Assembly (NCBI RefSeq): GCF_000425725.1
Contig: NZ_KE384439.1
Coordinates: 219,309 to 283,308 of the forward strand
From: Halomonas halocynthiae DSM 14573
Lineage (GTDB): Bacteria > Pseudomonadota > Gammaproteobacteria > Pseudomonadales > Halomonadaceae
Direction of reading: 5' to 3'
DNA length: 64,000 nt
In this document: in pieces, positions 1-9,484 of the stretch
Layout of the letters: each line of letters starts with the position of its first letter
Numbering within the stretch: the first letter of the stretch is position 1
Notes under the pieces: model-generated
Seen by the model: the letters and a program-made list of their open reading frames with translations, nothing else
Told to the model about the DNA's origin: nothing
Databases searched by the model: none
Position numbers and translations under genes: made by a program

Positions 1-2
1 CC

Positions 3-152
3 TTGGGCCAAGTCATTGTTGAGTTGCAAAAATCAAGCGAATGGCTCGCCATCGCTTGTATCGTTCTTCGGGTGTTAGACCAAGGTGTTATGGGCTTGTT
101 GCTGTCGGGGGATGGTGAGTGCGACTCATGCGTCGCATACTCTAAGGATTGA
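3..152 (+). other. possible 3' end of an upstream gene
   Basis: An open frame enters from the left edge and runs 49 codons to a TGA, giving a mildly hydrophobic peptide (…VELQKSSEWLAIACIVLRVL…). It stops 28 bases before the cstA start, so it could be the tail of an upstream gene in the same operon or a chance frame. I do not recognise the peptide. Confidence 0.25.
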
Positions 153-180
153 TAAGAAATTAACGATAAGGAGGTGCCAG

Positions 181-1872
181 ATGAGTGCTGTATTGATGCT
201 GGTTATGGGACTGTCTGGGATGGCGCTTGGCTACTTTATTTATTCGAAGTTTATCGCTGAGAAAATTTTTCGCCTGTCAGATGACTTTCAAACGCCTGCC
301 CATGAGTTTGAGGATGGGGTCGATTTTGTACCGACCAATCGCTATGTACTATGGGGGCACCACTTTACCTCGGTAGCCGGTGCCGCACCGATTGTAGGGC
401 CGGCTATTGCGGTTATTTGGGGGTGGGTGCCAGCCTTTCTTTGGGTGGTGCTGGGGACTATTTTCTTTGCTGGTATACATGACTCTGGTGCTATTTGGGC
501 CAGTGTACGTAACCGTGGTCGCTCGGTCGGTGCGCTAACAGGTGATGTGGTTGGTAAACGTGCGCGTAGCATTTTCATGATCGTGATCTTTCTGCTGCTA
601 TTAATGGTCAATGCAGTATTTGCTGTCGTTATTGCCGGGCTGATGATGAAGTTCCCTAGCGCTGTGGTACCGGTATGGGGAGCAATAGCAGTAGCCTTGG
701 TTATTGGTCAGCTGATCCGCCGTCGTATCATCGGCTTAGGACTCGTGTCGGTCATTGGCGTGGTCGCACTCTATGGATTAATTTTTATTGGCCCCTCTGT
801 GCCGATTCAGATGCCTGATCAGGTGGCTGGATTATCTGGTAATGCGGTATGGATTTTATTGTTGTTTGGTTATGCGGCTATTGCCTCGTTACTACCCGTG
901 TGGATGTTGTTGCAGCCACGAGACTATATCAACGGTTTGCAGTTATTTATTGGCTTGTTGATTCTTTACGGCGCAGTCGTTTTCCTTAACCCTTCTATCG
1001 TTGCTCCGGGATTCAATAGCAATGTGCCTGAAGGCACGCCATCACTATTCCCGCTGTTATTTGTGACCATTGCCTGTGGGGCCATTTCTGGATTTCATGG
1101 TTTGGTATCGTCGGGCACCACGTCTAAGCAGCTAAATAAAGAAACTGATGCACGTTTTGTTGGTTACTTTGGTTCGGTGGGTGAGGGCATGTTAGCACTA
1201 GGTGCTATTGTTGCTGCTACGGCAGGCTTTGCTTCGCTGGCGGACTGGCAGGCCATGTATTCATCGTTTGGGCAGGGAGGGGTTAACGCCTTTGTCGAGG
1301 GTGGTGCTTATATCATCCATAATGGGCTTGGGCTTAATGAAACCACGGCTGCCACGCTGTTGACGGTAATGGCAGCCTTGTTTGCGGGTACCACAATGGA
1401 CACAGGCTTGCGCCTGCAGCGCTATATCTTCCAAGAATGGGGCGAAATTTATCAGCAGAGCTGGATGAAATCGCCAGCCATGGCGACGGTGCTAGCGGTA
1501 GCGACCTGTTTGGTGCTGGCCTTTGGTGCTGGCGCTGATGGTTCTGGTGGTTTACTGATCTGGCCGTTATTCGGCACGACGAACCAACTGTTAGCGGGCC
1601 TCACTCTGCTAGTGGTCTCGGTGATGCTGATTCGTCGCAGACGGCCGGTGTGGTTTACTCTGGTGCCATTGGTTTTTCTGCTGATTGTTACCGTGCTGGC
1701 ACTGCTCGCACAGTTGAGAAGTTTTTATGAGGCCGGAGACTACTTTCTGCTTGGGCTAGATATCGTGGTGTTGATTGCATCGGTCTTAGTCGCACTAGAA
1801 TGCACTGTTGCCATGAAGCGTCTACGTGAAGAAATGCGCAGCGGAAAAGGATTTGAGGAGGACAGTCTGTGA
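181..1872 (+). CDS. cstA: CstA-family carbon starvation/peptide-pyruvate carrier, short form
   Basis: Inner-membrane carrier of the CstA family, whose known members take up peptides or pyruvate. The 563-residue product has a hydrophobic N-terminus, the family block SDDFQTPAHEFEDG (about residues 29-42), a RYVLWGHHFTSVAGAAPIVG segment and about 14-16 apparent membrane spans. It is shorter than E. coli CstA or BtsT (about 700 residues), and the C-terminal half is reduced. The ATG at 181 is chosen because aaggaggt lies just upstream; in-frame starts further upstream would add a non-family N-terminus. The stop overlaps the GTG start of the next gene (GTGA), so the two are translationally coupled. 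Substrate cannot be read from sequence. Confidence 0.9.
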   Translation: MSAVLMLVMGLSGMALGYFIYSKFIAEKIFRLSDDFQTPAHEFEDGVDFVPTNRYVLWGHHFTSVAGAAPIVGPAIAVIWGWVPAFLWVVLGTIFFAGIHDSGAIWASVRNRGRSVGALTGDVVGKRARSIFMIVIFLLLLMVNAVFAVVIAGLMMKFPSAVVPVWGAIAVALVIGQLIRRRIIGLGLVSVIGVVALYGLIFIGPSVPIQMPDQVAGLSGNAVWILLLFGYAAIASLLPVWMLLQPRDYINGLQLFIGLLILYGAVVFLNPSIVAPGFNSNVPEGTPSLFPLLFVTIACGAISGFHGLVSSGTTSKQLNKETDARFVGYFGSVGEGMLALGAIVAATAGFASLADWQAMYSSFGQGGVNAFVEGGAYIIHNGLGLNETTAATLLTVMAALFAGTTMDTGLRLQRYIFQEWGEIYQQSWMKSPAMATVLAVATCLVLAFGAGADGSGGLLIWPLFGTTNQLLAGLTLLVVSVMLIRRRRPVWFTLVPLVFLLIVTVLALLAQLRSFYEAGDYFLLGLDIVVLIASVLVALECTVAMKRLREEMRSGKGFEEDSL

Positions 1873-2153
1873 CTGATGACGGCAGATTCGGGCGTCTGAG
1901 ACACTGGCTTAGCCAAGCCAGTTACTTCGCCGAAGAAGCTTATTCAGCGCCTTACCGAGGGGCTATTGCCAGGGCTCGAAGAGACGAGGACGATCTGTTT
2001 ATGTTGCTGGTGTTTTCTGAGTTGATGGGTGTGCCTAACCCAGTGAGCTATTACACCCTGGAGCTGCAGCCATTGTTGATGGAGCGCTTCCATGACTGGC
2101 ACTGTCGAATGGGCATGGAGCATTCACCATTGGATGATTTTCGTTGCTGTTGA
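1869..2153 (+). CDS. cory-CC-star type small protein (CstA-associated)
   Basis: A 94-residue soluble protein with no signal peptide. It is rich in acidic and aromatic residues (RDEDDLFMLLVFSELMG, then PVSYYTLELQPLLMERFHDW) and ends in Arg-Cys-Cys-stop. A third Cys sits in the motif HDWHCRMG. The terminal CC and the neighbours match what I recall of the cory-CC-star family, a small family of unknown function beside ArsA-like ATPases. It starts with GTG at 1869, overlaps the cstA stop by four bases and has GAGGAGG about seven bases upstream. The terminal cysteines could bind metal, form a disulfide or be modified, but none of this is shown. The family name is from memory. Confidence 0.7.
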   Translation: MTDDGRFGRLRHWLSQASYFAEEAYSAPYRGAIARARRDEDDLFMLLVFSELMGVPNPVSYYTLELQPLLMERFHDWHCRMGMEHSPLDDFRCC

Positions 2154-2167
2154 TACTCCACTCTACG

Positions 2168-2195
2168 AGGCCGGCAATCGCCGGCCTTACTTTTT
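2168..2195 (+). terminator. stem-loop with T-run between the CC-tail gene and the ArsA-like gene
   Basis: A perfect 8-bp stem (2168-2175 with 2180-2187) and a 4-base loop are followed by ttacttttt. It lies 15 bases after the preceding stop, and the T-run ends just before the Shine-Dalgarno aaggag of the next gene. It could be an internal terminator or attenuator that lowers expression of the ATPase. Confidence 0.6.
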
Positions 2196-2210
2196 ATAAG
2201 GAGAGACTGA

Positions 2211-3227
2211 ATGGACTCATTGCTGAGTCGCCGTCTGTTATGGGTGGGTGGCAAAGGTGGTGTCGGTAAAACCTCCGTCTCTGCTGCTTTGGCTGTGCTT
2301 GCCGCACGATGCGGTAAGCGGGTGTTGGTCGCGTCCACCGATCCAGCGCATAGTCTGGGCGATGTATTTGACCGCCAGTTGGGCGATCAGCCAACGTGCC
2401 TTTTACCGGGTCTTGATGCCATGGAAATTGATCCGGATATCGAGGTTGAGGCGCACCTGGCTCGTGTAACGTCGCAGATGCGGCGTTTTGCGGTGCCGCG
2501 AATGATGGACGAGTTGGAGCGCCAGATGCGCTTGTCACGTCAATCGCCGGGGACACAAGAGGCTGCTCTGCTGGAGCGCATTTCGCGCATGATTACCGAT
2601 GAGGGGTCGCCTTATGATCTGATCATCTTCGATACCGCGCCTACTGGGCACACCCTGCGGCTGCTCAGTTTACCTGAGGCTATGAGTGCTTGGACGGAAG
2701 GATTGCTGTCGCACAGTCGTAAGTCAGAAGAGCTGGGCAAGGTACTTCGGCACCTAACGCCGCGTAAGGGACAGGATATTGACTCGCCATTTACCGATAC
2801 AACACGCTCAGAAATGGACGAACTTGATGAGCGAAGTCGGAATGTTGCTGAAACGCTGCTAGTACGTAGGCGCTTGTTTTATCAGGCTCGTCGACGCATC
2901 TCAGATCCTGAACACAGCGCCTTCCTGTTCGTGCTGACGCCGGAGCGCCTACCGATTCTTGAAACCGGACGAGCGGTAAAGTCACTGGAAGAGGCCGGAA
3001 TTCCGGTGGCCGGCACCTTAGTCAACCGCGTGCTGCCAGCGGAGGCAGGTGGCGACTTCTTCGCCGCGCGGCGAAGCCAGGAAGCGGAATATCTGGAACG
3101 TATCGACCACGAGTTGGCCGCTTGGCCAAGGCCGCGTCTGCCCTGGCTAAGTTCGGATATCCAGGGGCTAGAGATGCTTGAGCAATTGGCCAGTGCGTTG
3201 GAAAGTGCACTAAACAACACCGATTGA
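2211..3227 (+). CDS. ArsA/Get3 (TRC40)-family ATPase, single domain
   Basis: A 338-residue ATPase of the deviant Walker A class. The N-terminus carries GKGGVGKT (about residues 14-21), then STDPAHSLGD (the switch I-like block of ArsA/Get3) and DTAPTGHTLRLLSLPE (switch II and A-loop region). Family members are dimeric ATPases that energise arsenite pumps (ArsA) or chaperone membrane proteins (Get3). This one has a single ATPase domain, lacks the CxxC dimer zinc motif of Get3 and has no arsB, arsR or arsC nearby, so an arsenite role is not supported. Its context with a membrane carrier suggests a role in handling or energising that carrier, which is inference. It has a good SD (aaggag) and its stop abuts the convergent nth stop. 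Confidence 0.85.
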   Translation: MDSLLSRRLLWVGGKGGVGKTSVSAALAVLAARCGKRVLVASTDPAHSLGDVFDRQLGDQPTCLLPGLDAMEIDPDIEVEAHLARVTSQMRRFAVPRMMDELERQMRLSRQSPGTQEAALLERISRMITDEGSPYDLIIFDTAPTGHTLRLLSLPEAMSAWTEGLLSHSRKSEELGKVLRHLTPRKGQDIDSPFTDTTRSEMDELDERSRNVAETLLVRRRLFYQARRRISDPEHSAFLFVLTPERLPILETGRAVKSLEEAGIPVAGTLVNRVLPAEAGGDFFAARRSQEAEYLERIDHELAAWPRPRLPWLSSDIQGLEMLEQLASALESALNNTD

Positions 3228-3863
3228 TCAGATGTCAGTCTTGTCCTTGTATTCGCAGAGGTCTTCGATCAGGCAGCTACCGCAACGTGGTTTGCGTGCT
3301 ACACAGGTGTAGCGGCCCAATAAGATCAGCCAGTGGTGGGCGTCTTTAAGGAATTCTTTCGGTATGTGGCGCAGTAGTTTGTGCTCGACCTCCAGCACAT
3401 TTTTTCCGGGGGCAATGCGAGTGCGATTGGAGACGCGAAAGATGTGAGTATCCACCGCCATGGTAGGGTGGCCAAAGGCGGTATTGAGCACGACATTGGC
3501 AGTTTTTCGCCCAACGCCAGGTAAGGCTTCCAATGCGGCCCGAGTCTCTGGAACCTCGCCGCCGTGCTTATCGATCAGCAGGTGGCAGGTTTTCATCAGG
3601 TTTTCGGCCTTGGTGTTGTATAGCCCGATGGTTTTGATGTGTTCTTTGAGGCCGTCGATGCCTAGCTCAATGATGGCTGCGGGCGTGTTGGCTACTGGAA
3701 ACAGCCGAGCAGTGGCTTTGTTAACACCGACGTCTGTTGCTTGGGCTGAAAGGAGTACGGCGGCTAGCAGCTCAAACGAGGTAGACCAATTCAGCTCGGT
3801 GGTTGGTTCAGGGTTGTCGTCACGCAGGCGGGAAAATATTTCATAGCGTTTAGCGGCGTTCAT
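3228..3863 (-). CDS. nth: endonuclease III
   Basis: Bifunctional DNA glycosylase/AP lyase that removes oxidised pyrimidines in base excision repair. The 211-residue product matches E. coli Nth in length and numbering: helix-hairpin-helix LPGVGRKTAN with catalytic Lys120, catalytic Asp138 in VDTH, and the [4Fe-4S] cysteines 187, 194, 197 and 203 (C-x6-C-x2-C-x5-C). It is the last gene of the rnf cluster, 44 bases after rnfE, an arrangement shared with many gammaproteobacteria, and it ends directly against the ArsA-like gene. Confidence 0.97.
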   Translation of the reverse strand: MNAAKRYEIFSRLRDDNPEPTTELNWSTSFELLAAVLLSAQATDVGVNKATARLFPVANTPAAIIELGIDGLKEHIKTIGLYNTKAENLMKTCHLLIDKHGGEVPETRAALEALPGVGRKTANVVLNTAFGHPTMAVDTHIFRVSNRTRIAPGKNVLEVEHKLLRHIPKEFLKDAHHWLILLGRYTCVARKPRCGSCLIEDLCEYKDKTDI

Positions 3864-3907
3864 GCTCGTCCTTTCCGGTCATTCTTTGCATGTTGTTTTA
3901 CAGCGTA

Positions 3908-4636
3908 TCAGCGAATAGTGCCCGTCACGCGCACACGTCTTGCCTCACTGTTGCTGGCTGCTGTTGGCGATGCAGTTGTTGAGGGGGCAGGCCATTGCTC
4001 GCTGCGCTGGTCGATAACGTTTTTTAGTGCGATGAGTAGCCCAGTGGCAAAGAAGGCTCCGGGTGGCAACATCAGGAACAGAAATGTCAGGTTGGGGAAT
4101 ACCTCTATTCCCCAGTTGGCTGCCATAGGGCCTAGCAAGAGATCCATGTTCATGAATAGTGTGCCCTGGCCAAATAGCTCGCGCATCGCCCCGAGCACCA
4201 GCAGTACACCGGCGAACCCCAGCCCTGTCATCAGACCATCCAGTGCTGAGGCCAGTGGGGGGTGGCGCGAAGCGAAACTTTCAGCACGACCGAGAATCGC
4301 GCAGTTGGTTACGATCAGGGGAATAAAAATGCCCAAAATGCCATATAGCTCATAAGCAAAGGCGGCCATTAACAGCTCAGCGCAGGTCACGAAGGCGGCG
4401 ATGATCATCACAAAAGCCGGCAGTCGTACGGTGGCGGAAATGTGCTGACGAATTAGTGAAACGGTCAGGTTAGAGCCGACCAGTACCAGTAAGGTAGCTA
4501 GCCCCAGGCCTAGTGCATTGACAACGGTTGCTGATACTGCCAATAGCGGGCATAGGCCAAGCATCTGCACCAGTACGGTATTTTGTCGCCACAGACCATC
4601 ACGAATAATATCGCTGGCGGCGGGGGCTTGGCTCAT
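3908..4636 (-). CDS. rnfE: Rnf electron transport complex subunit E
   Basis: Integral membrane subunit of the Rnf (Rsx) ferredoxin:NAD+ oxidoreductase ion pump, paralogous to NqrD. The 242-residue product has the family N-terminus ([22 protein letters not shown]), about six membrane spans, and the central block [15 protein letters not shown] containing the conserved Cys of the membrane iron site. The ATG at 4636 is preferred over upstream in-frame starts because it has GGAG upstream and follows the rnfG stop without overlap. The C-terminal tail after the last span is polar and longer than usual. Confidence 0.94.
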   Translation of the reverse strand: MSQAPAASDIIRDGLWRQNTVLVQMLGLCPLLAVSATVVNALGLGLATLLVLVGSNLTVSLIRQHISATVRLPAFVMIIAAFVTCAELLMAAFAYELYGILGIFIPLIVTNCAILGRAESFASRHPPLASALDGLMTGLGFAGVLLVLGAMRELFGQGTLFMNMDLLLGPMAANWGIEVFPNLTFLFLMLPPGAFFATGLLIALKNVIDQRSEQWPAPSTTASPTAASNSEARRVRVTGTIR

Positions 4637-4662
4637 GCGTTTCTCCGATGGCTGTTTAACGA

Positions 4663-5301
4663 TTATGGCTGCTGAGTCGGATGGTTCTGATACCACAGCA
4701 AAGAGGCGTGTACGGCGTTGACGATAGCGCGTGAGGTAATGGTAGCACCAGTGAGGGCGTCGATACCGCCGTCACCTAGCTGCACTGATTCAGCAGAGTG
4801 GTCGCGAAACTGTTTGATCCAGTGACTCTTTTTTACGTCGATGGCGTCACCCAGCCCTGGTGTTTCTCGGTGCTGGGTAACTCGCACCCCGCTGAGTGTT
4901 GCGTCGTAGGTGATGCCTACCAGCATCTCGATACGCCCGCTATACCCTTGGTTAGTCGCGACTGGCACTACCAGCCCAATGACTTTGTCGTCACTGACTG
5001 CTTGCCAGGCGGTGAAGGGTTTGAGTTGTCCTAGGCTGGGTGCTGCAGGCAACGTGACGGTGTGTTTGAGTAAGTTGCCGTCGTGGTTAAGCGGTGCTAC
5101 GTCGGCGACCGCCTGGTAGGCGCTGGCTTGCTGGTTGGCGGCAATACGCTCAGCAGTTAAGGCGCGAGTCACTGCTACGCTTGAGATGGTGATTAGCGCG
5201 AACAGTGCCAAACCAATACCGGCTCGAAGGGCGATTCTAACCAGAGTCGGTTGACTGCTCGGTGGTGGGCCTGAAGGCGGCGGCGTTACAGGTGACGTCA
5301 T
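4663..5301 (-). CDS. rnfG: Rnf electron transport complex subunit G (flavoprotein)
   Basis: Periplasmic-facing subunit with one N-terminal anchor (about residues 25-45) that carries covalent FMN through a threonine. The flavinylation site is visible near the C-terminus as [12 protein letters not shown], with the acceptor Thr in TGAT. The 212-residue length is normal and the protein is paralogous to NqrC. Its start overlaps the rnfD stop by four bases (ATGA), so translation is probably coupled. Attachment of FMN requires ApbE, which is not encoded in this window. Confidence 0.95.
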   Translation of the reverse strand: MTSPVTPPPSGPPPSSQPTLVRIALRAGIGLALFALITISSVAVTRALTAERIAANQQASAYQAVADVAPLNHDGNLLKHTVTLPAAPSLGQLKPFTAWQAVSDDKVIGLVVPVATNQGYSGRIEMLVGITYDATLSGVRVTQHRETPGLGDAIDVKKSHWIKQFRDHSAESVQLGDGGIDALTGATITSRAIVNAVHASLLWYQNHPTQQP

Positions 5302-6362
5302 GATGGTTTTCTGTCTTGCCGAGCGCTATGCCCGTAGGCTCGGGGTACGCTGTAATGGTCGATTAGCGGTGCCGCTAGGTTCATTAGCAGCACGGCAAAC
5401 GCTAGTCCTTCGGGGTAAGCGCCAGCGCTGCGGATAATCAGGATGAGTAAACCAATGCCAATGCCATAATACAGTTTGCCACGTTGACTGGTGGCGGCGC
5501 TGACAGGGTCGGTGGCAATGAAGAACGCGCCAAAAATACTGGCGCCGGTGAGCAGGTGAAGCACAGGACCAAGCTGATGGCTGGGGTCAGTAGCAAACAT
5601 CACGCTTGCCCCGATAAATAGCGTGGCCAATAGGCTTAACGGAATACGCCAACCAATAATGCCCTTGATAAGCAGGAAGGCTCCGCCGATGAACCAAGCC
5701 AGTGAGACTTGCTGTACTGCACGCAACATACCGTCAGGTAACGGCTGTGTTGCCCAGAATTCTGAGGCCATTAATCCTTTAGGTTTGTGGTTGAAGGCGT
5801 CTAACGGGGTGGCGCCGCTCAATGCATCGAGTGTGGCCAGTGAGGTTTGTCCGGCCACATTAGCCAGTGTTTGACCAAGGCTGATGGCGTCTGAGCCAAA
5901 GAGTCCGCTGGCAGGAGGCCACAAGCTCATACGTGCGGGGAACGATACCAGTAGCAGCGCATAGCCGACCATCGCAGGATTAAATACGTTATGTCCTAAC
6001 CCGCCGTAGAGGTGCTTGGCCACGATAATGGCCGCTACCATACCAATGGTGATCAGCCACCAGGCACTGCCCGGCGGCAGTGCTGCGCCGAGCAAGACGC
6101 CGCTCAAAAGAGCGCTGTTGTCAGCGAGTGCGGGGCGTAGGGGGCGTTTTCGCAGGCTGAGTACTAATGCCTCAAGGGCGACGCCCAGAGCACCTGCGAT
6201 GATGATGTTGGAGAGCACGCCCCAGCCGAAGTGCCAGCTCAGCATAGCAATGCCGGGCAGCGTCGCAATCAATACCCAGGCCATGATGCTCGGCGTATTG
6301 GTGGGTCGCTGAGTTAATGTGGCTGGCGTGTCATTGACGCTGTCTACATGTAACAGGCTCAT
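5298..6362 (-). CDS. rnfD: Rnf electron transport complex subunit D
   Basis: Membrane subunit of Rnf, paralogous to NqrB, with about nine to ten spans over 354 residues. The covalent FMN site is the SGAT in TLDALSGATPLDAF (about residues 180-195). Other family blocks include GGLGHNVFNPAMVGYA and FFIATDPVSAATSQRGKLYY. It overlaps rnfC by four bases at its start and rnfG by four at its end. It acts in the ion-translocating core of the complex. Confidence 0.95.
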   Translation of the reverse strand: MSLLHVDSVNDTPATLTQRPTNTPSIMAWVLIATLPGIAMLSWHFGWGVLSNIIIAGALGVALEALVLSLRKRPLRPALADNSALLSGVLLGAALPPGSAWWLITIGMVAAIIVAKHLYGGLGHNVFNPAMVGYALLLVSFPARMSLWPPASGLFGSDAISLGQTLANVAGQTSLATLDALSGATPLDAFNHKPKGLMASEFWATQPLPDGMLRAVQQVSLAWFIGGAFLLIKGIIGWRIPLSLLATLFIGASVMFATDPSHQLGPVLHLLTGASIFGAFFIATDPVSAATSQRGKLYYGIGIGLLILIIRSAGAYPEGLAFAVLLMNLAAPLIDHYSVPRAYGHSARQDRKPS

Positions 6363-8179
6363 TGGCTGTTGGTCTCTCTGCCAGCGGTGCTATCGCTGGC
6401 TTGGTCAGTACTGGAATCACGAGCGGCCATCAGTTGAGCATCGGCGGTGAGAAGGTTTTCCTTAGCAATAACTAGACGGGTCTCTAAGTCGGCCAGGATG
6501 GACGCGTCCTCACCACTTTCGATCGCTCGCGTGAGCGTTCGCTCAGCTTTGCGTTGTGCAGCACGAGCAGCGCTCTGGGCGATACGCAGGCTGCGCAGGT
6601 CTGGCGCAGGGGGGGCTTGTTGCGCAGAGTGCTCAGGGGCCGTTGTGCTGCTGGCAATCAGCCTGTGGTCAGTTGTCGGTGGGGTGCCTGGCTGAACTGC
6701 GGGGGGAAGGCCGGCAGCGCGTGACGCGTTAGTGGTTCTCTGGCTGGCCGCTTGGCGGCGTGCAGCACGGCGGGCGTGTTTTTCGGCGTCATCACGAGCC
6801 AGGCGAGCTTGACGCAACTCGAAGCGGTGACGGGCATGATCCGCTTTGGCAGCTTCGAGGCGCCGCTGACGGATGATACCTTTACTGGCACGGTAGTAGT
6901 CGACTAACGGAATGTGGCTAGGGCAGATGTAATCGCAAGCGCCGCATTCAATGCAGTCGAATAGCTGCCAGCGCTCGGCTTTGTCATGTTCCTGGCCTTT
7001 GGTAAACCAGTAAAGCTGTTGCGGCAGTAAACCTGAGGGACAAACTTCTTCGCAGGCCGCACAACGAATGCACGGCATTTCTGGTGCGGGGTCGGGCAGT
7101 TCCTGTTGGGTGGCGGCGATGATGCAATTTGTGGCTTTGGTTAGCGGTGCGTTCATGTCAGTGAGCGCCTGGCCCATTAATGGGCCACCCCTGATGAGCC
7201 GATGCAGACGCTGGATATCAATCTTGGCAAAGTCGAGAAGCGCAGTAAGCGGTGTGCCAATGCGGGCAATCACATTGCTAGGGTGCGTCAGTGCCTCGCC
7301 AGTCAGAGTGACGGTGCGTGATACCAAGGGTATGCCATCGCGTACCGCATGTAAGGCGGCACGTAGGGTGCCGGGATTGTGGCAAAGCACACCAAGATCT
7401 GCTGGTAGACCTCCGCTGGGCACTTCACGCCCCAGTAGGCGTTGGATTAGCTGGCGTTCGCCACCGCTGGGGTAGCGGGTAGGAATGACACGAATATCAA
7501 TACGCCCGCCTTGGGCTGTGCTGTCATCAAGGCTGGCGTGTAGTGCGGCAAGTGCCTCGGGCTTGTCATCCTCGATACCAATCAGAATCGAATCGGCTCC
7601 GACAAGGTGTGCCATTAATTGCGCCCCTTCCAGCACGTCGCTAGCAAAGGCCCGTAAGGTGGCGTCGTCGCAGCTGATATAGGGCTCACACTCTGCGGCG
7701 TTGACGATCAGCGTATTGATCGTATGGCGTTGACGGCTATGCGCCTTAATATGGCTAGGAAAGGCCGCGCCACCCAAGCCCACCACGCCGGACTGCGCGA
7801 GTCGTTTTAGCAGGGTCTCGGTATTTGTGTCTCGCCAGTTTAGTGAGGGTAAGTGGAGCCATTCATCCAAGCCGTCGGACTTGATCACGATGGCTTGTGA
7901 TTGCGGCGAACCCGGCACGGCAGCATCGGTAGCAATGATTTGTCCTGAGAGGCTGGCGTGTAGATCCGCAGATAGCAAGCCGCTAGCCGTGGCGATGCAT
8001 TCGCCGGAGCGCACTCGCTGGCCGACGCTAACGCAAGGCATGGCTGGTGTGCCTGTGTGTTGATCGAGAGGCATCACGACATGTGTTGGCAAGGGCGCGC
8101 TGCGCAGCGGCACATTAGCGCTTTGAGCTTTGCGGCTGGGCGGGGTGATGCCACCCGGTATAGGAAAGTAGTCAGCCAT
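6359..8179 (-). CDS. rnfC: Rnf electron transport complex subunit C
   Basis: Peripheral subunit that binds NADH/FMN and two [4Fe-4S] clusters and passes electrons between NAD(H) and the membrane core. In the 606-residue product the flavin/NADH domain carries [13 protein letters not shown], followed by two ferredoxin motifs, [12 protein letters not shown] and [12 protein letters not shown]. The last 180 or so residues form an Ala/Arg/Gln-rich, partly coiled extension, common in gammaproteobacterial RnfC and variable in length. It overlaps rnfB (by eight bases) and rnfD (by four). Confidence 0.96.
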   Translation of the reverse strand: MADYFPIPGGITPPSRKAQSANVPLRSAPLPTHVVMPLDQHTGTPAMPCVSVGQRVRSGECIATASGLLSADLHASLSGQIIATDAAVPGSPQSQAIVIKSDGLDEWLHLPSLNWRDTNTETLLKRLAQSGVVGLGGAAFPSHIKAHSRQRHTINTLIVNAAECEPYISCDDATLRAFASDVLEGAQLMAHLVGADSILIGIEDDKPEALAALHASLDDSTAQGGRIDIRVIPTRYPSGGERQLIQRLLGREVPSGGLPADLGVLCHNPGTLRAALHAVRDGIPLVSRTVTLTGEALTHPSNVIARIGTPLTALLDFAKIDIQRLHRLIRGGPLMGQALTDMNAPLTKATNCIIAATQQELPDPAPEMPCIRCAACEEVCPSGLLPQQLYWFTKGQEHDKAERWQLFDCIECGACDYICPSHIPLVDYYRASKGIIRQRRLEAAKADHARHRFELRQARLARDDAEKHARRAARRQAASQRTTNASRAAGLPPAVQPGTPPTTDHRLIASSTTAPEHSAQQAPPAPDLRSLRIAQSAARAAQRKAERTLTRAIESGEDASILADLETRLVIAKENLLTADAQLMAARDSSTDQASDSTAGRETNSQ

Positions 8180-8840
8180 GTGATGGGGCCTGAGGTGAGG
8201 CTTTTATGCCGCCGTTGTCACGATCACTGGCGATCAACGACATGGCCGGCTGGGATTGAGAGCCGAGTCTGGCTGGTGATGATATTGGCGCTGTAGGACG
8301 AGGATGGGGCAGCATGTCGATGCAGTCTACGGGGCAGGGTTCAACACACAAATCGCAGCCGGTGCACTCGTCGATGATGACAGTATGCATATGCTTGGCA
8401 GCGCCAAGAATGGCGTCTACTGGGCAGGCCTGGATGCACTTAGTACAGCCAATGCACTCGTCTTCACGAATATAGGCGACAAGTGGTGTTGACGGCGCCT
8501 CGCCGTCCAGTGGCTTGGGGTCTCGGCCAAGAAGCTCGGCCAGTGCAGCGATGGTGGTATCGCCACCAGGCGGACACTTGTTGATTTCATCGCCATTCTC
8601 GATTGCTTCGGCGTAAGGGCGACAGCCGGGGTACCCGCACTGACCACACTGGGTTTGAGGTAGTAACGCATCGACTTTCTCGACCAGCGGGTTGCCGGGG
8701 ACTCGCAGATATTCGCCAGCTAATCCGAGAAGCACACCAAGCAGGCCGAATAAAGCGACTAACGCTGCAATGGCCAAAATAGCCAGCACGAGAGGTGAGT
8801 CAAGTAGTGAGTTTGCTGCAGTATTGATAGCACGGTTCAC
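8172..8840 (-). CDS. rnfB: Rnf electron transport complex subunit B (ferredoxin-like)
   Basis: Iron-sulfur entry subunit of Rnf with an N-terminal membrane anchor (about residues 15-40). A four-Cys cluster domain ([16 protein letters not shown]) is followed by two [4Fe-4S] ferredoxin motifs ([12 protein letters not shown] and [12 protein letters not shown]). The 222-residue product is slightly longer than E. coli RsxB through a C-terminal tail. It takes electrons from soluble ferredoxin and passes them to the membrane core. Four-base overlap with rnfA. Confidence 0.96.
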   Translation of the reverse strand: MNRAINTAANSLLDSPLVLAILAIAALVALFGLLGVLLGLAGEYLRVPGNPLVEKVDALLPQTQCGQCGYPGCRPYAEAIENGDEINKCPPGGDTTIAALAELLGRDPKPLDGEAPSTPLVAYIREDECIGCTKCIQACPVDAILGAAKHMHTVIIDECTGCDLCVEPCPVDCIDMLPHPRPTAPISSPARLGSQSQPAMSLIASDRDNGGIKASPQAPSHG

Positions 8841-9418
8841 AGCGAAACCAACCCAGTAAAGCCCATAAAGGCCAGCGACATCAGACTGGCGGTGATCATG
8901 GCAATGGCGGCACCACGAAATGGTAGCGGTACATCAGCACCCGCCAAGCGTTCACGTAGCGCGGCAAACAGCACCAGTACCAGAGAAAATCCCAGCGCTG
9001 CCCCCAGGCCATAGAACGCCGACTCCATCAGGCTGCTGCTGCGCCTGAGTGTGAGTAACGCGACGCCAAGCACAGCACAGTTGGTGGTGATCAGCGGCAA
9101 GAAAATACCCAACACTTGATGCAGTAACGGGCTGGTTTTTCGCACGAGCATTTCAGTGAACTGTACGACCACCGCAATGACCACGATAAAGGCAATGGTA
9201 CGCAGATAGGCAAGGCCCAGCGGTTCAAGTAACAAGTGATAGACCAGATGGCTGGCGACTGCCGACAGCGTCAGTACGAAAGTGGTCGCCAGTGACATGC
9301 CTAAGGCGGGTTCCAGTCGACTGGACACACCCATAAAGGGGCACAGCCCGAGAAACTGTACCAGCACAAAGTTATTGACCAGCGCCGTGCCGACCAAGAT
9401 CAGCAAAATCTCGCTCAT
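8837..9418 (-). CDS. rnfA: Rnf electron transport complex subunit A
   Basis: A 193-residue membrane protein with about six spans, the first gene of rnfABCDGE and paralogous to NqrE and RnfE. Family blocks are [18 protein letters not shown] and [16 protein letters not shown]; the Cys in each belongs to the [2Fe-2S] centre shared between RnfA and RnfE inside the membrane. It begins 66 bases after metG on the same strand, so the whole rnf cluster may be read from the metG side or from a promoter in that short gap. Confidence 0.96.
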   Translation of the reverse strand: MSEILLILVGTALVNNFVLVQFLGLCPFMGVSSRLEPALGMSLATTFVLTLSAVASHLVYHLLLEPLGLAYLRTIAFIVVIAVVVQFTEMLVRKTSPLLHQVLGIFLPLITTNCAVLGVALLTLRRSSSLMESAFYGLGAALGFSLVLVLFAALRERLAGADVPLPFRGAAIAMITASLMSLAFMGFTGLVSL

Positions 9419-9484
9419 CGGGTCAGTCCTGGCGGGCGTTCGTGCGCCCGCATGGAAGAGTTAATATGAGGTGACGTAATGTGA

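Noticed and set aside
2211-3227. Arsenite-pump ATPase of an ars operon
   Set aside because: Only one ATPase domain, no arsenite-binding Cys set, and no arsB, arsC, arsD or arsR nearby.
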